The notes beneath the pieces were generated by a model. It was given only the letters and a program-made list of their open reading frames with translations. It made no database searches and had not been told where the DNA came from. A DNA stretch of 64,000 nucleotides from positions 20,059,695-20,123,694 of the forward strand of contig CAJVGC010000065.1 of assembly GCA_910822075.1 (NCBI GenBank). Reading direction: 5' to 3'. Both the position numbers and the translations under genes were made by a program. Source of the stretch: Senecio squalidus. Its lineage: Eukaryota; Streptophyta; Magnoliopsida; Asterales; Asteraceae. This document shows, piece by piece, positions 11,023 to 22,523 of the stretch (within the stretch, counting starts at the first letter, position 1; the number at the start of each line of letters is the position of its first letter).

Positions 11023-14000
11023 TCAGTTTGCCTTCTTATTAGCAGCACCCATGGCGAAGAACTCTGTAATAACTTCAAGTGGCATCCCCTTTGTTTCGGG
11101 CACTTTGAAGTAAACGAAAAACCAAGAGATGGTACACACGACTGCATAGATTCCAAAAGCACCCGCAAGACCAATGGTGGTGAGCAACACGGGAAGTGTG
11201 TAAGTGACAATGATGTCCCCTATCCAAAATGTAAGTGCACAAATTGCGATACAAAGACCTCTAACACGAGTAGGGAAGATCTCAGAGCAAAGTGTGTTGG
11301 GGATCGGCCCAAAGCCCATCACAAAGGTGCAGAAATAAACTACAACACTTACAGTGGAGATGACTGCATGCAAGACTGATCCCATTGGAATAGTATTGCT
11401 CAACACGAGTACAATAAGTGATGTTAGAAGAATCGGCAGAGTACCTAGGAGCAAGGCTCTGCACAAATTAATGGAATGTTTCAATTCAGTGAAATTTTGC
11501 TGCAAACTAGTGTGGTTATCAACAAAACAAGAATCATATTAAGAAATGAAAGAAAAACCTTAAACCTTCATAAATAATATACAAGTACTAATGAATGAGT
11601 TGAACATTTGAAAATCGCCCAAAGTCTATTTTCAAAGCATAAATTATTCTAACTTTTTGTTATTCAAATATTTTAAATATTATTTTTATAATAATCGTTT
11701 TTCTAATTTTTTTTTTGGTAATGACTCATTTTTACTGAGCCGGAAAATTGTCCCCAAAAGAAAAGCAATATTAATATATTATAATTTTTTTAAAGATATC
11801 AATAGAATGACATAAAAGTAACCGTGGTCAACATAACCCGACCCGCCATCTTGCCACCACTAATAACGATGAAATAATTTACCTTCGTCCAGCCAAGTCT
11901 ATAAGCTTCATAGCAACACCGATGCTAGGAAGCATCAATAATGTTGTTACACCACTAATGAGAAAAGAAGCCGATTCTGAACCAATGCCCATGTTAGACA
12001 AAAGAAGTCCCACCCCAGCTTGTTCAAGAATTTGAGGGGTGTAGTACAAAACTCCATTAATTCCAGAAAACTGTTTCAATTCAAATTAAAATCTGTTATT
12101 ATGAACTAGATGTGGAAATGTCGACCCGTATACTAGTGGGTCGATTTGGATTGTGTTTTATCTTAAACAAGTCCAATAGGTTGCAATAATCTATTTTCCT
12201 AAACCATTTTATTCATAGAGGATTAGAATTTTTTGTAAGTAAAGCTGACAGTACTAAAAAACCTTAAACCCGATATTACCCATTATTCAATCCCCCATAT
12301 TTCCTCCTTTGATTCAAACATTACAAAACTAAGTAAAGATCAAGGGTATATAAAGATTCACCTGTTGAAGTATTTGAATACCGACACCAACAATCAATGC
12401 TTGTTTGATACCGGGTTCGGCCAAATCAGCCCAACTTGTCCCTTGTTTACGTGATGGTGGTGGCTTCATAACACCGGACTGAACTGGGTTCTGACCCATT
12501 GCACCATCAAGGCAAAGCACCGATCTACTCACAAGAGCTGCAGCTCGAACCGCATCACCATCACCTGCAGCACCAGAGAATGAAGCAATTGACCCACGTT
12601 TAGATTCACCGCTACCCTCCTGGTGCAAGTATATCCTCTGTAGCCCTTTCTTCCCATCATCGGTCTTTCTGTAGGCCAACTGCCACCCACCACCAATCCC
12701 CATGGCGTTAGTCGTCTCACTAGGTTGCCTAGCATTTAACATACTACTCTTTGAAATAGGGGCAACCATGTCTTTATCTACACCAGTCGAGTTACGTGAC
12801 AACAATGGACTCTTGAGATTATTATCATCAGATTCATCTCCAGATAAATTACCCTTTTCATGATTGCTCTCTACATCCCAGTTCTCGGGTTTATGTTGTT
12901 GCTCTGCATGAAACATGCTTCCAAAATTTGGAAACATCATACTTCTCATACTTCCGTTTTCATTTTGTTTCTCGTGGACACTTCCAAATAGAGTCACCAT
13001 TGGATCCATCATGTGTGATGCTGCCAACATGCTTCCTTGACGTGAAGCGGTGATTAAAGAACTTTGACCCCTAACCGGCTTAGCCACCCATGATTGACCC
13101 TCTTCTGCACCATATAACTTTATCTCATCTTTATCTTCAACGTGGTCTTCACTAAGTTCGTTGTCCGCATTGATCACATACTCTTCCACGGAGGTCTCAC
13201 CTCCCACTTCCAGTCCTTCAACAAGTAACGCCATTTCACCTGGAAACAAAACCATCCACATAAATCCCTAATAGTTTTTTAATCCAAAAGTTCAGAGACA
13301 TATTTAGCTGGTATGAAAATAACTATCTGAAACTTAGATAATTGGAAGTTTATCCAAACATTAAAAACTAATAATCATGACTTCAAATCACAATCACCAA
13401 ATAATCAGTTACGAAACACAAATTCCAATACCCTCTTATAATAAAATCGTAAATTAGAAAATATTCAAGAAAAAGTGAACCTGAGACATCTTCTTTGCCA
13501 CGAAGCGCCTGAAGGACGATTTTGGCTTCATCCATCTTACCTTTACTGACCAACCACCGCGGAGATTCAGGCAAGAAAAAGATGGTCAACACAAAGTAAG
13601 CAATGGAAGGTAAAGAGAGGACCCCTAGCATCATTCTCCAGCTAGCACTGGGTTGTAACGACATAAAGAATACCATAGAGTATGCTAAACACATTCCAAT
13701 ACTACCCGTAAACTGTGGAAGAGTATTCAATAGTCCCCTAATATCTGACGGGGCAGTTTCAGAAATATATAGGGGCACAAGTGTCACAGCCAGACCAATC
13801 CCAAATCCATCAAGAAGTCTTGCTATTAGCAAAACATAAACATTTGGTGACCAAAACATTACTAAACCGCTAACAAAATAAAACATTGAAGAGATAATGA
13901 GCATTGGACGCCTTCCAATGGCATCTGCTACAGATCCGGAGAATGTAGTGATCACTGTAGCTCCGATTAGTGACATGGAGACGATCAGCCCTTCGATTGT

Positions 14001-14204
14001 AGGTTGTGTTTCTAAATGGAATTCTTTTTTGATGTAAAGTACAGCTCCTGCAATCATTACAAATCATGATTAATATTATGAAGAAAATTGTGAAATGAGC
14101 TTTTATAGCATCCATGTGGTACCTGCGATTGTGGCGTTGTCCCATCCTTGCAACAGGTTGCCTATGGCGGCAGCAATGGCTACATACACTGCTCCCTTAC
14201 TCAT
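11023..14204 (-). CDS. TST: Tonoplast monosaccharide transporter, TST/TMT family, five exons
   Basis: Exons on the minus strand: 14204-14123, 14047-13481, 13239-12362, 12070-11883 and 11458-11023. All introns are GT-AG and the frame joins cleanly to 716 residues. It begins MSKGAVYVAIAAAIGNLLQG, as family members do. Visible sugar-porter motifs are GRRPM (about 72-76), PESPRWLVSKG (187-197), QQFSGINGVLYYTPQI (from about 508), AGRR at the exon 4/5 junction, and VPETKGMPLEV near the C-terminus. Six membrane segments lie on each side of a very long hydrophilic loop (about residues 217-500), the hallmark of TST/TMT. Family members act as vacuolar-membrane sugar/proton antiporters loading glucose, fructose or sucrose into the vacuole. 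The loop is rich in Ser and acidic residues and is phosphorylated in studied members. The subtype (TST1, 2 or 3) cannot be fixed by eye. Nothing is broken, so it is probably functional. Confidence 0.93.
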
Positions 14205-14817
14205 CTTCCTTCTTTTAATGTATGAGCATCAACAAGATTTATTCAAAGTGATGTAATCGTTGTACCTTCATGTTTAACAAAGCGATATGAATTGAACATA
14301 ATATGAATCAGCAGAATGTATATAAACACACTGTATTAAAAATAACAAAACCATATAATTCTTTGAGAGTAAAACCTCAACAACAGATGTAGCTATGACG
14401 ATTTCGAACAAATATTAAAAACGTTAGCATAATTACCTTTGAAGAAGTGAAATAATAACGTAGATTGAAGAAAAGGGTAATATTTGTTGAACTAGGGAAG
14501 CACATGTAGAAAAAGACCAATCACATGCATGATCTCATAATTTTGGTATGAAATTTTGTGTTTTTGGTGATTTGTTAAGAGTAGAAAGAAAGAGAGATGT
14601 AGGGGGAGAAAGAAGGGGGTCATAACAAATACCATTTCTTGAGGGTGAGTTTACATGAGAAGAACATGGTATGTATGCATTCGTGTAATGATTTCATGGG
14701 AAGTTATTAAAGATCCTGAATTAATGATTCCTCTCCCATAAAACATGGAAATAAAACACATCTCATGGGTAATTATATGATCAAGTTTTAAATCACGTTT
14801 ATTATAAAATGATGTTA
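14205..14817 (-). promoter_or_regulatory. Upstream region and probable 5' UTR of TST
   Basis: No ORF is seen. The sequence just upstream of the ATG is purine-rich (AAAAGAAGGAAG before the start). A possible 5' UTR intron donor, GTAATTATGC, is on the minus strand near 14435, but it is not provable here. GA-rich tracts near 14585-14625 could be promoter elements. No convincing TATA box was chosen. Confidence 0.4.
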
Positions 14818-14830
14818 CTATTATTATTAT

Positions 14831-15490
14831 GAGAGAATTACATCCACGTCCTTACAAAACTTCAATATTACTTCAGTATCCTTGTAAAAATCAAAATTAC
14901 GTTAATATCCTTTCAAAACATTACAAATTCTCATATATATCCAAAATAAAAAATTAATAATATCTAAATGATTTTAATACTTAAATTATTCATCTATATA
15001 TTAATTAAAGTTTGTACTTAAGTAAATAGGTTTAATCAAAGATTAACCTATGTATCTCACTTTCATATACTCGCTACATAGAGTTAAAAAAGATTAATTT
15101 CTATAATTTTAAGCATTAACCGGAATAAAGATGTGCAAAACTCACTCGTCTTGATTGATTAATGTTTTGTGATATATATATGTAAAACCAATTCTTTATT
15201 AATTTAATCTATTCAATTCATTCGATATTTGATTCTTCATTGGTAGATTTGTTTTAATAGGCATTTGAATTAGTTTTATTGATTTATTCAATAACTTAAA
15301 ATATTAAAATCATTTAATTGATATTTAGATTAATAATTTAAATATTAAAATCATTTAAATATTATTAATTTATAATTCTGGATATATATGAGAATTCTTC
15401 ATGTTTTGAGAGGAGATTAACGTAATTATGATATTTATAAGGATATTGACGTAATATTGAAGTTTTATAAGGACGTGGGTGTAAATTTCC
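14831..15490. mobile_element. Mutator-like MITE with long terminal inverted repeats
   Basis: The left arm starts GAGAGAATTACATCCACGTC. The right arm in reverse complement starts GGAAATTTACACCCACGTCC. Pairing continues inward for roughly 110-150 bp, including CTTCAATATTAC, ATTACGTTAATATCC and TCTCATATATATCC. The middle is AT-rich with no coding capacity. The 13-bp direct repeat CTATTATTATTAT flanks it at 14818-14830 and 15491-15503. Long inverted repeats with a target duplication of about 9 bp or more suggest a Mutator-type non-autonomous element, though the flank is simple sequence. Confidence 0.7.
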
Positions 15491-15503
15491 CTATTATTAT
15501 TAT

Positions 15504-16442
15504 CAATGTTTTTAGATGATCAACTCCAATTAATTATATTCTTTCTTCTTACTTCTAAACATCTTCTCAGACAACTAAGTATGGGTCCAGCGAGCTCGGT
15601 TAGTTAAGTGGACGAGTGTCACCTTATTAGAAATCAATAAAAACGGTGTATTTCAACAAATCACAATATGTCTAAAAAGTTGAACCTATAAATAGTAAAT
15701 CGTTGTTTCATTAATGACACAAACACTTTTTCTTTTTAAATTGTGGTTTATTCCAGCAATCATTATTGTGCTAACTTAGACATCAGAGCTTAATCCTCCC
15801 CTCCTTTAATGTGACAAAGTTTGGAATTTGAGTTGAACTTAATTACTTAAAGTTTAATCTAATAGAAAGCATGTAAAAGATTGGAACATTGTCATTGCGG
15901 GGTGAATGATGATAACCAAACAATGTTTGTAACGATTTATGTAAAGAATGACCCCTCTTGGTTCTAGATTATAAGTTTAATTTTTCTTTAATTTATTAAA
16001 TTCATTTCGTTTTCATTATATATACATAACCGAGATAATTCACTTCAAATAATTTTGGTTACAATTGTGTTTGGCAGACAAGTTGTCTTAATCTTTAAAC
16101 TAATCGGGTTCAGTACAACTTGTTGACTTGCTTCACATTGTCTTGCAATAATTCATTAAAATTTTCAATTAAACCATAAAATAATTCACTTAAAGTGTTA
16201 ACAATTATATGTAACAATATTATCAAACAAGTTCAATGTTTACAAGAAATAATCAAACAATATTCTTTTACCGGAAACAATTATCTAGAGTTTTTAGCCT
16301 TCCATGGAAATGTTTGAAAGCATCTGATCATTGATGACATCTTCAAAGTCTGGAAAAGCTTTATTGTTGATGAATGGATGGTTAATGGTTAATGGTTAAT
16401 GGTTAATGGTGAATTAGGGTTTTGTAGGAGAATGATGGAGAA
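15504..16442. other. Intergenic stretch, no gene seen
   Basis: AT-rich sequence. The only structure is a short tandem GGTTAAT repeat (about four copies) near 16379-16410. Just before the LTR at 16443 is GGAGAATGATGGAGAA, perhaps a decayed polypurine tract. Confidence 0.5.
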
Positions 16443-16751
16443 TGTGAAAAACGTAAAATTTCAAGTTATATAGAACCCCGTTCTAACCCAAGAATCCGTC
16501 ACATAAGATATAATATAGATGGCTTGTTGAGTAAATGATTTTACATTCAGTATATAAGTGTTTTCATTTCATTTCTGTGTTTAGACGAGGTCTAGCATTT
16601 AGTTACATAGTTTTAAACACTTCACGATTACATTTTTAGGCAACAATTATCAGGGTGATAACCGGGCCGCATATGAAAAATCTGTTTTATTACTTTTAAT
16701 AATTTTGTTAAAACCGAAAAATATATTTTTACATATATACTTTTTATTTTA

Positions 16752-16830
<79 letters not shown>

Positions 16831-19057
16831 TTGGTTTTTGTAAAACAAACTTTAACATAAAATAAGTAAAAAACATTAAAAAATAATTTATAAAGTTAAA
16901 TATTTTGGATTATCGTTCATTTTAACCATATCTCAAACTTTAAAAAACGAAGTTTTGTTGTACATCAAAAAATGGGTTGTTTTGTCGTTGTGCATCAAAT
17001 TTGAATATCAACTGCACAAAAATAATGAATTTGATGCACCTAAACGACATATATTTTGATGGATATCAAAACTTATTTTTTTAAAGTTTGTTATAATTAA
17101 GTAAATAAATATAATACAAAATTACACATATAATAAATTATGTTTTCACATTTTTTTTTACTTATTTTACTTTAAATATTGGTTTATAAGAACCTCCTCA
17201 TATATATATATATATATATATATATAGATATTATTTTGGGTAATTACGAAACCGTATCTGAGTAGAATACCAAGTGTACAAGGAAAGTAATACTTTTATA
17301 AAACAAAAAATATATAAAAATATATATATATATGTATATATTCCGATCGGAATATGTATACAATATATATATATATTTTTTTTAAATAATTAAAAAATCG
17401 TATTTCAATAAGGAAACATCTAGAACCTTTTTTTTTCTTGGAGGGCAAGTAATTCTACCCTATAAATAAAAGGCTTTACCTTGAACTAAAAACCACATAT
17501 TTCCTTGGATCGGAATATAGAGGGAGGGGAAAATTGATTTGAGAGTTTTTGGTGGTTTGTAGCAGTTTTTAAGTAAGTCTAAAACCCTATTTTTCTTTAT
17601 ATATAAATCGATACATACATATTCCATACATAATTTTCAAAACCTAATTTTACTAAATTAGTTGTGTGATCAAAATCATCGAACCTAATGATGTGTGATT
17701 GGATCTAAACAATATTGGATTTCGATAAACTTAGATCTAAAGATTTTACATGTTTACATACAACTTTTGAAAGTTGAAACCCTAATTTATGTATACATAT
17801 GTCACACACATGTGATATAAATAAACACGATTTTGATTATTTATTATTGTTATATTGTGTATAGATTACTTATATGTTAGATCAGATTAGATACGCGTTG
17901 CTTATTCGTATTAAATACTTTATAAAGTTATTCCCAAATAGGCTCACCTATTTGGGTGTGATGTCTAGGTAAGATATAAGGCGGATGTGTTAGTTACTCC
18001 AAATGAGGTTGGTTTTTAATACGGTTAGCTATGACCACCCTCACCGTCTTACCTGGTCACATTCGAGTAGAGCTAGCGAAAGGGTTTAAACTAAGTAAAG
18101 TAGGTTAATATCATAGTATCTAGATTAAGTGTATATTTGAATTTGATACATAAATATAACTAATACTAAAAATGGAAACTTACTAAGTATGAAAACTTTC
18201 TAAAATGAGAAACTTTCTAAATAAGGAAACTTACTAAAAAGGTAAACTCTCTAAAAATAGATTTTTTTTAAAATTCTGATTAGACTTACATATTTAGGAT
18301 TTTCTGCATAGTCAAGAGTCAAGAGTTCATTTAAGGTGAGTTCATACCCCAACGTTTTACATTATTTTTATAAATGTTTTCGGGGGAGAATGAATTGTAT
18401 TAAATAGTTTTTATGATAGACACGAGTACCCAATATAGCATACAATACTTAGGTAACAACTTAATCACACCGCCTTTTTATCATGAGTGGTTAATTATGG
18501 ACTTAAACGCGAATTTTGTGGATAGATCTATTTGAGCTAACAACTCTACTTGGATGGTTAGCTACCATTTGTCAAATGGGTACATATAGTTTGGAACACA
18601 TGGATATTTGATTAAGATATCATGCAACCATGATTATTTGTTAATGTTCTATATCATGAGCCTCTGTATTGTGTTATGCCTTTATGTTCATTGTAACTTC
18701 GTTACTCTCAAATCTCGTATGTCTAATGCATGGTTATACTTAACATTTTTTTTTTACTAAACTTATAAATTCACTCAACTTTCTAGTTGACACTCTTTTC
18801 AAATGCACTTGTCAGGTAATTAGCATGAGTCACATTTCAAGCACCAGTGTGGGTTATTTCAAGCAGTGTCGAACAATTATGGTTAGTAAAAACATTTTCA
18901 TTTATCTCAATATGGATTATTGTCATGCCCAATTTGGTATTTTATTTTGAATAATTAAATCAAGTATTTCTTTTATAAAACGTCTCATTTGAGTCGTTTG
19001 CTATATCTTGACTGTGATTCATGAATACCATAATTCGACAAACTTCGGGGTGTGACA
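16443..19057 (+). repeat. Family-B gypsy LTR (5' LTR: followed by a primer-binding site)
   Basis: It starts TGTGAAAAACGTAAAATTTC, a mutated form of TGTGATAACCGTCAAAATTT at 47989, and ends CTTCGGGGTGTGACA. Its 2615 bp match the family-B LTR at 47989-60458 once insertions there are removed. It carries a long (TA)n tract, AAG|GTGAGTT at 18333-18342 and a possible acceptor GTCAG|GTAATT at 18811-18820. The flanking PBS makes it a 5' LTR. Confidence 0.75.
16754..16828. repeat. (TA)n microsatellite inside the family-B LTR
   Basis: An uninterrupted TA run of about 37 units. Similar tracts occupy matching positions in the other family-B LTR. The open frame across it is an artefact of the repeat. Confidence 0.95.
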
Positions 19058-19717
19058 GATTGGTATCAGAGCTCAAGGTTATAGTGAACCAGGATTTTCA
19101 TTAGAGACCCTAGACTATAGCCCGAGCCAAATAGTGTTTTCCAAACAACATAATTGCTCAAACGTTTTTACAAACAAACTTGCATGTGTCTTCAGTCTTT
19201 TATTTGATACATGTTTGCTAGAACTGGGACTTATATTATATGACAACCGTCACTCTTCCGACTCAGGTTAGTCTAGTATGCCGTTAGCTCTTACCGTGTT
19301 CACAAAAAACTTTTTATTAAAAGTTCCATACATTTTACTTATGTATGATTATTACTTTGACATGTGTGTATATCCTTTATGTGTTGATACCATGATAGTT
19401 TAGATGCACAATAGTTAGTTCCCACTAGACGAGCTCCTAGATATTTTATCGAGAAACTTTCCAGATTTCGTAAACTTACTATTTTGCATTCGATAAGCAT
19501 CACTAAACTTTTAAGAACTTCCGGGTTCAATTTGTATCTATGTTATATCGTAACGACATTCCATAACTAAGTTCATCCTTTAACCTTCGCGTTTTTTACC
19601 GTTCGTTACGTCCTTATTGTAAAACTCATTTCTACTGAGGACTATGTGTGGGTTAAGTCCTTGATACTGCACTGAGCCAAGACTCATGTTCCTAGACCTA
19701 GCCATGCACACTAGTTG
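19058..19717 (+). other. 5' leader of a family-B gypsy element, no gag seen
   Basis: It follows the LTR end directly and contains the usual post-PBS gypsy leader words (GAACCAGGATTTTCATTAGA, then CTAGACTATAGCCC). No gag frame appears before the sequence is cut by a family-C LTR start. The rest of this element is missing. Confidence 0.5.
19061..19072 (+). other. Primer-binding site for initiator tRNA-Met
   Basis: TGGTATCAGAGC lies four bases after the LTR end TGTGACA. It is complementary to the 3' end of initiator methionine tRNA, the usual primer for Tekay-type gypsy elements. Confidence 0.9.
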
Positions 19718-19948
19718 TGTAGTGACCCTAATCCTATCTAAACCTAAATCATACTACACTAAACAAACAACAAAACCCTAATCTTGTTTTCTTTTCTCTA
19801 ATCCGCCACCACTCACACACAACACCATTACAGCCGATTTCATTCAACCTCTCTCACCATCATCGAGCCTCCCATTTCCCTCACTGAATTCGTCTTCAGA
19901 AGCATCAAATCAATCAAGGTATTGTGTTGTTTTTTTCTTGTGAGTTTG
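19718..19948 (+). repeat. Start of a family-C LTR, truncated by E2
   Basis: It starts TGTAGTGACCC and continues with AACCCTAATC, CCGCCACCAC, TCATCGAGCC and AATTCGTCTTCAGAAGC up to AATCAAGGTATT. The same order of words recurs at 31470-31650, on the other side of E2. So the two flanks of E2 overlap and are not the two halves of one interrupted sequence. Confidence 0.55.
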
Positions 19949-22479
19949 TGTCACACTCCGCTAAAGCGGAAACACGAGGTGCGAAGAGCAAAGATATCAT
20001 AACACGAGTCATAGCAAAGCATAACGGTTTCAAGTCATTTGATTAAAAGATAAAAGTTAGATGTCCGAAATTAACCAAGTATTTAACGTTTCAGCACAAA
20101 TGAAATTCATAAGTACATTTCCAAAACATTCCCAAAATAATTGAACAAATAGGTCTTCTCCCGATTCATAATCCACGCGACTTGCCTGACTCGTCCACAA
20201 TATGCACTTCTGTCCTTACACTTGGTTTCCTGAAACATGAGAAAAAGTGTCAACTACATAAAGTAGTGAATGAGTTACAGTTTTCTAGTCCTCGACTAAA
20301 AAGGTTTACGACAAGTATATAAGTACAAAAGATTTCTCAATAGAATGAAGCGAATACGGCGCTTAAAATATATATACTTGTAAAAATGTTCACGTTGCAA
20401 CAAGGTGTAGCAATACCTTATAAATATGTACACGGACAAGTAGAACAATACTTGTAAAAATGGTTGCGGAATCTCGTATATCTCTAACTATATACGCGCA
20501 ACAATATGCGTAAAATAAAAGTAACTAATGATTGGAATCCATTGTATCAACCTCTTGGCATAATATAACTATAATTATTCACACTAAACCGATTAACCAA
20601 CCGTGAGGCCCCTTACCCCGCACTATCTACGAGGAGTATACCGTTTCTCAGTAATATGTACTTAGACTGCCATCTAAGTAAGGAACGGTTCTTTCCTAAA
20701 TATCGATACCCATAATTACTAACGGCTTAAAGCTAATAGTGTGCAACGAACTGAAACTGGGCACTAATGCAATATTTAAAATGATAGTAGGCACTTATGA
20801 ATCACGTCATATTCTCATCAAGGGTTGGAAGCTATACAATCAATCATAAGTTGGAACAAGTGCCGATGCGGTGGCAAACCAAAAATGTACACGCATATAA
20901 GTTCATAAAAGTTTAGTTCCCATGTTTCCCCCAAAAAGAGTCATGTAAAAACAGTAAGTAAATAGGGGATGTAACTCACGGATTGCGAAGAGTAATCTCG
21001 TGCGGAAAGGAATCGAACGAGTCGGAATCACGGAAATCCTAAAAACAAACCAAGTCTCGGATATGTATTATGATTTACTTTATGTTAAAGATCTCTTTTA
21101 ACATTTTATAATTTATACTCTTATGCTTAACTTCTGTCCAAAAGTTTTAGTACCAAAAACTTATGTGTCGCGATATTGTTATATTACGTTTAATTCACGT
21201 TTAGTCCAAATATGTCCAAAACACTTGATGTTCAAGGTTAATAATGTTTTGATATTTTATAGTCTCGTTTCTGAAGTGTTCTAATATGGTCCAATAAAAT
21301 TTGGGCAGCTCTTCCGCGCTATGAAAATTTAGTCCAATTTATTCATCACTTTCCCGCTCAATACAATATATAAGATGACAATATATACAACGTGATAGAT
21401 TAGTTATTTAAGTTCAACCAAATCTTCATGTTTCCAAAATATATAATCTGTTATAACATATTATTAACTGTGAAAATGTTATTTATACGTCGATTTTACC
21501 GTTTAAAATGTAAAAGTGAAGTTTTGGTCAACAATAGGATTTAGCCAGCGGCTGAAATGATTCAGCCGTCGGCGAAGGTCGCGAACAGTTTCGTAGTTTT
21601 GCTATTTTTGCGATTTTTGAGCGTTTTTATGTTAGATTTTGACATGCAACTGGATATTAATGAAGAGTATATAAATATATATTCAAACCTCAGTTTCTTT
21701 TAGATTTTTAGCCATAAATTTATAGATTTATGTAAGAATCCGTTTTTTGTATATAAACCGTTATAAAACTTCATAAAAACATGTTTTTGAGTGATGGTTC
21801 GTACATGCAATGAGTTATTTATGAACAAAATAGTGAGAAACAAGATTATACCGAAAGAAGGTAGATGGATGAAGATTTTGAGTTGCTTGGTGATGGATTC
21901 GACTTCAAAATCGGTAGAAAACGTTTTTGTAACGATTGGATGATTACCTCCTTGCTGTGTTCACTGGATTTGATGAGACTTTTGAGAGAGCAATGTGTGT
22001 GTGTGTGTGTTGTTTGTGATGTTACAAATGAAAGAAATCAAATAAAGAGGGTGATAGTGGCCTTGGGGACAGTAATCACTGCCACATTGAGGTCCAATCC
22101 CGTTCTTGGGGCTTTGGTCCAATAGGTGAACATGCAATTATGACTCACCAAAAGTTGGTGGCTGGTGCAGACGGGTTCAGCCGCCGGCTGAATATCTCCA
22201 GCCGCCGGCTGGATCATTCAGCCGTTGGCTGAATGGCTGTTCCAGCTAAGACTCCTTTTAAGTTTTTGTTATCTTTAAGCATTAGTTTAGAGTTTTACGT
22301 TTGTTCTTGTTATGAACTTAGGCAAGTTCATAATATGGTTTCTTGGTATTAGGATTTATTTATTGATTCCGACTTCGATTCCGACACAAACACGTTTACG
22401 GTAAAGTACGGTTAAGAACAACACAGATATCTCGAAGATATAGAATACGAAAATCACATGGATTTTAGACGGTGTCACA
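19949..22479 (-). repeat. 3' LTR of E2 (family A)
   Basis: Read on the minus strand it starts TGTGACACCGTC and ends CTTTAGCGGAGTGTGACA. GC-rich CAGCCGNCGGCTG-type blocks lie at 21547-21580 and 22170-22240, the ATGAACTT/AAGTTCAT inverted repeat at about 22314-22333, and GTATCGATAC near 20705. It includes a 261-nt plus-strand open frame (21865-22125) with no sign of being a gene. Confidence 0.88.
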
Positions 22480-22523
22480 TTCTCCCCGGGTTGAAAAGAA
22501 TTTCGTCCCGAAATTGATTCGCC

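Noticed and set aside
15585..15625. tRNA-like A-box text (AGCTCGGTTAGTTAAGTGG)
   Set aside because: No B box, acceptor stem or TPsiC arm could be found, so neither a tRNA gene nor a SINE is supported.
16628..16876. Frames rich in alternating Ile/Tyr (also 48484-48672 and 56243-56500)
   Set aside because: They are translations of (TA)n microsatellites.
21865..22125. 86-codon plus-strand frame, similar to one at 30724-30960
   Set aside because: Both lie inside family-A LTRs, opposite to element orientation. The frames diverge after about 35 codons and have no protein features.
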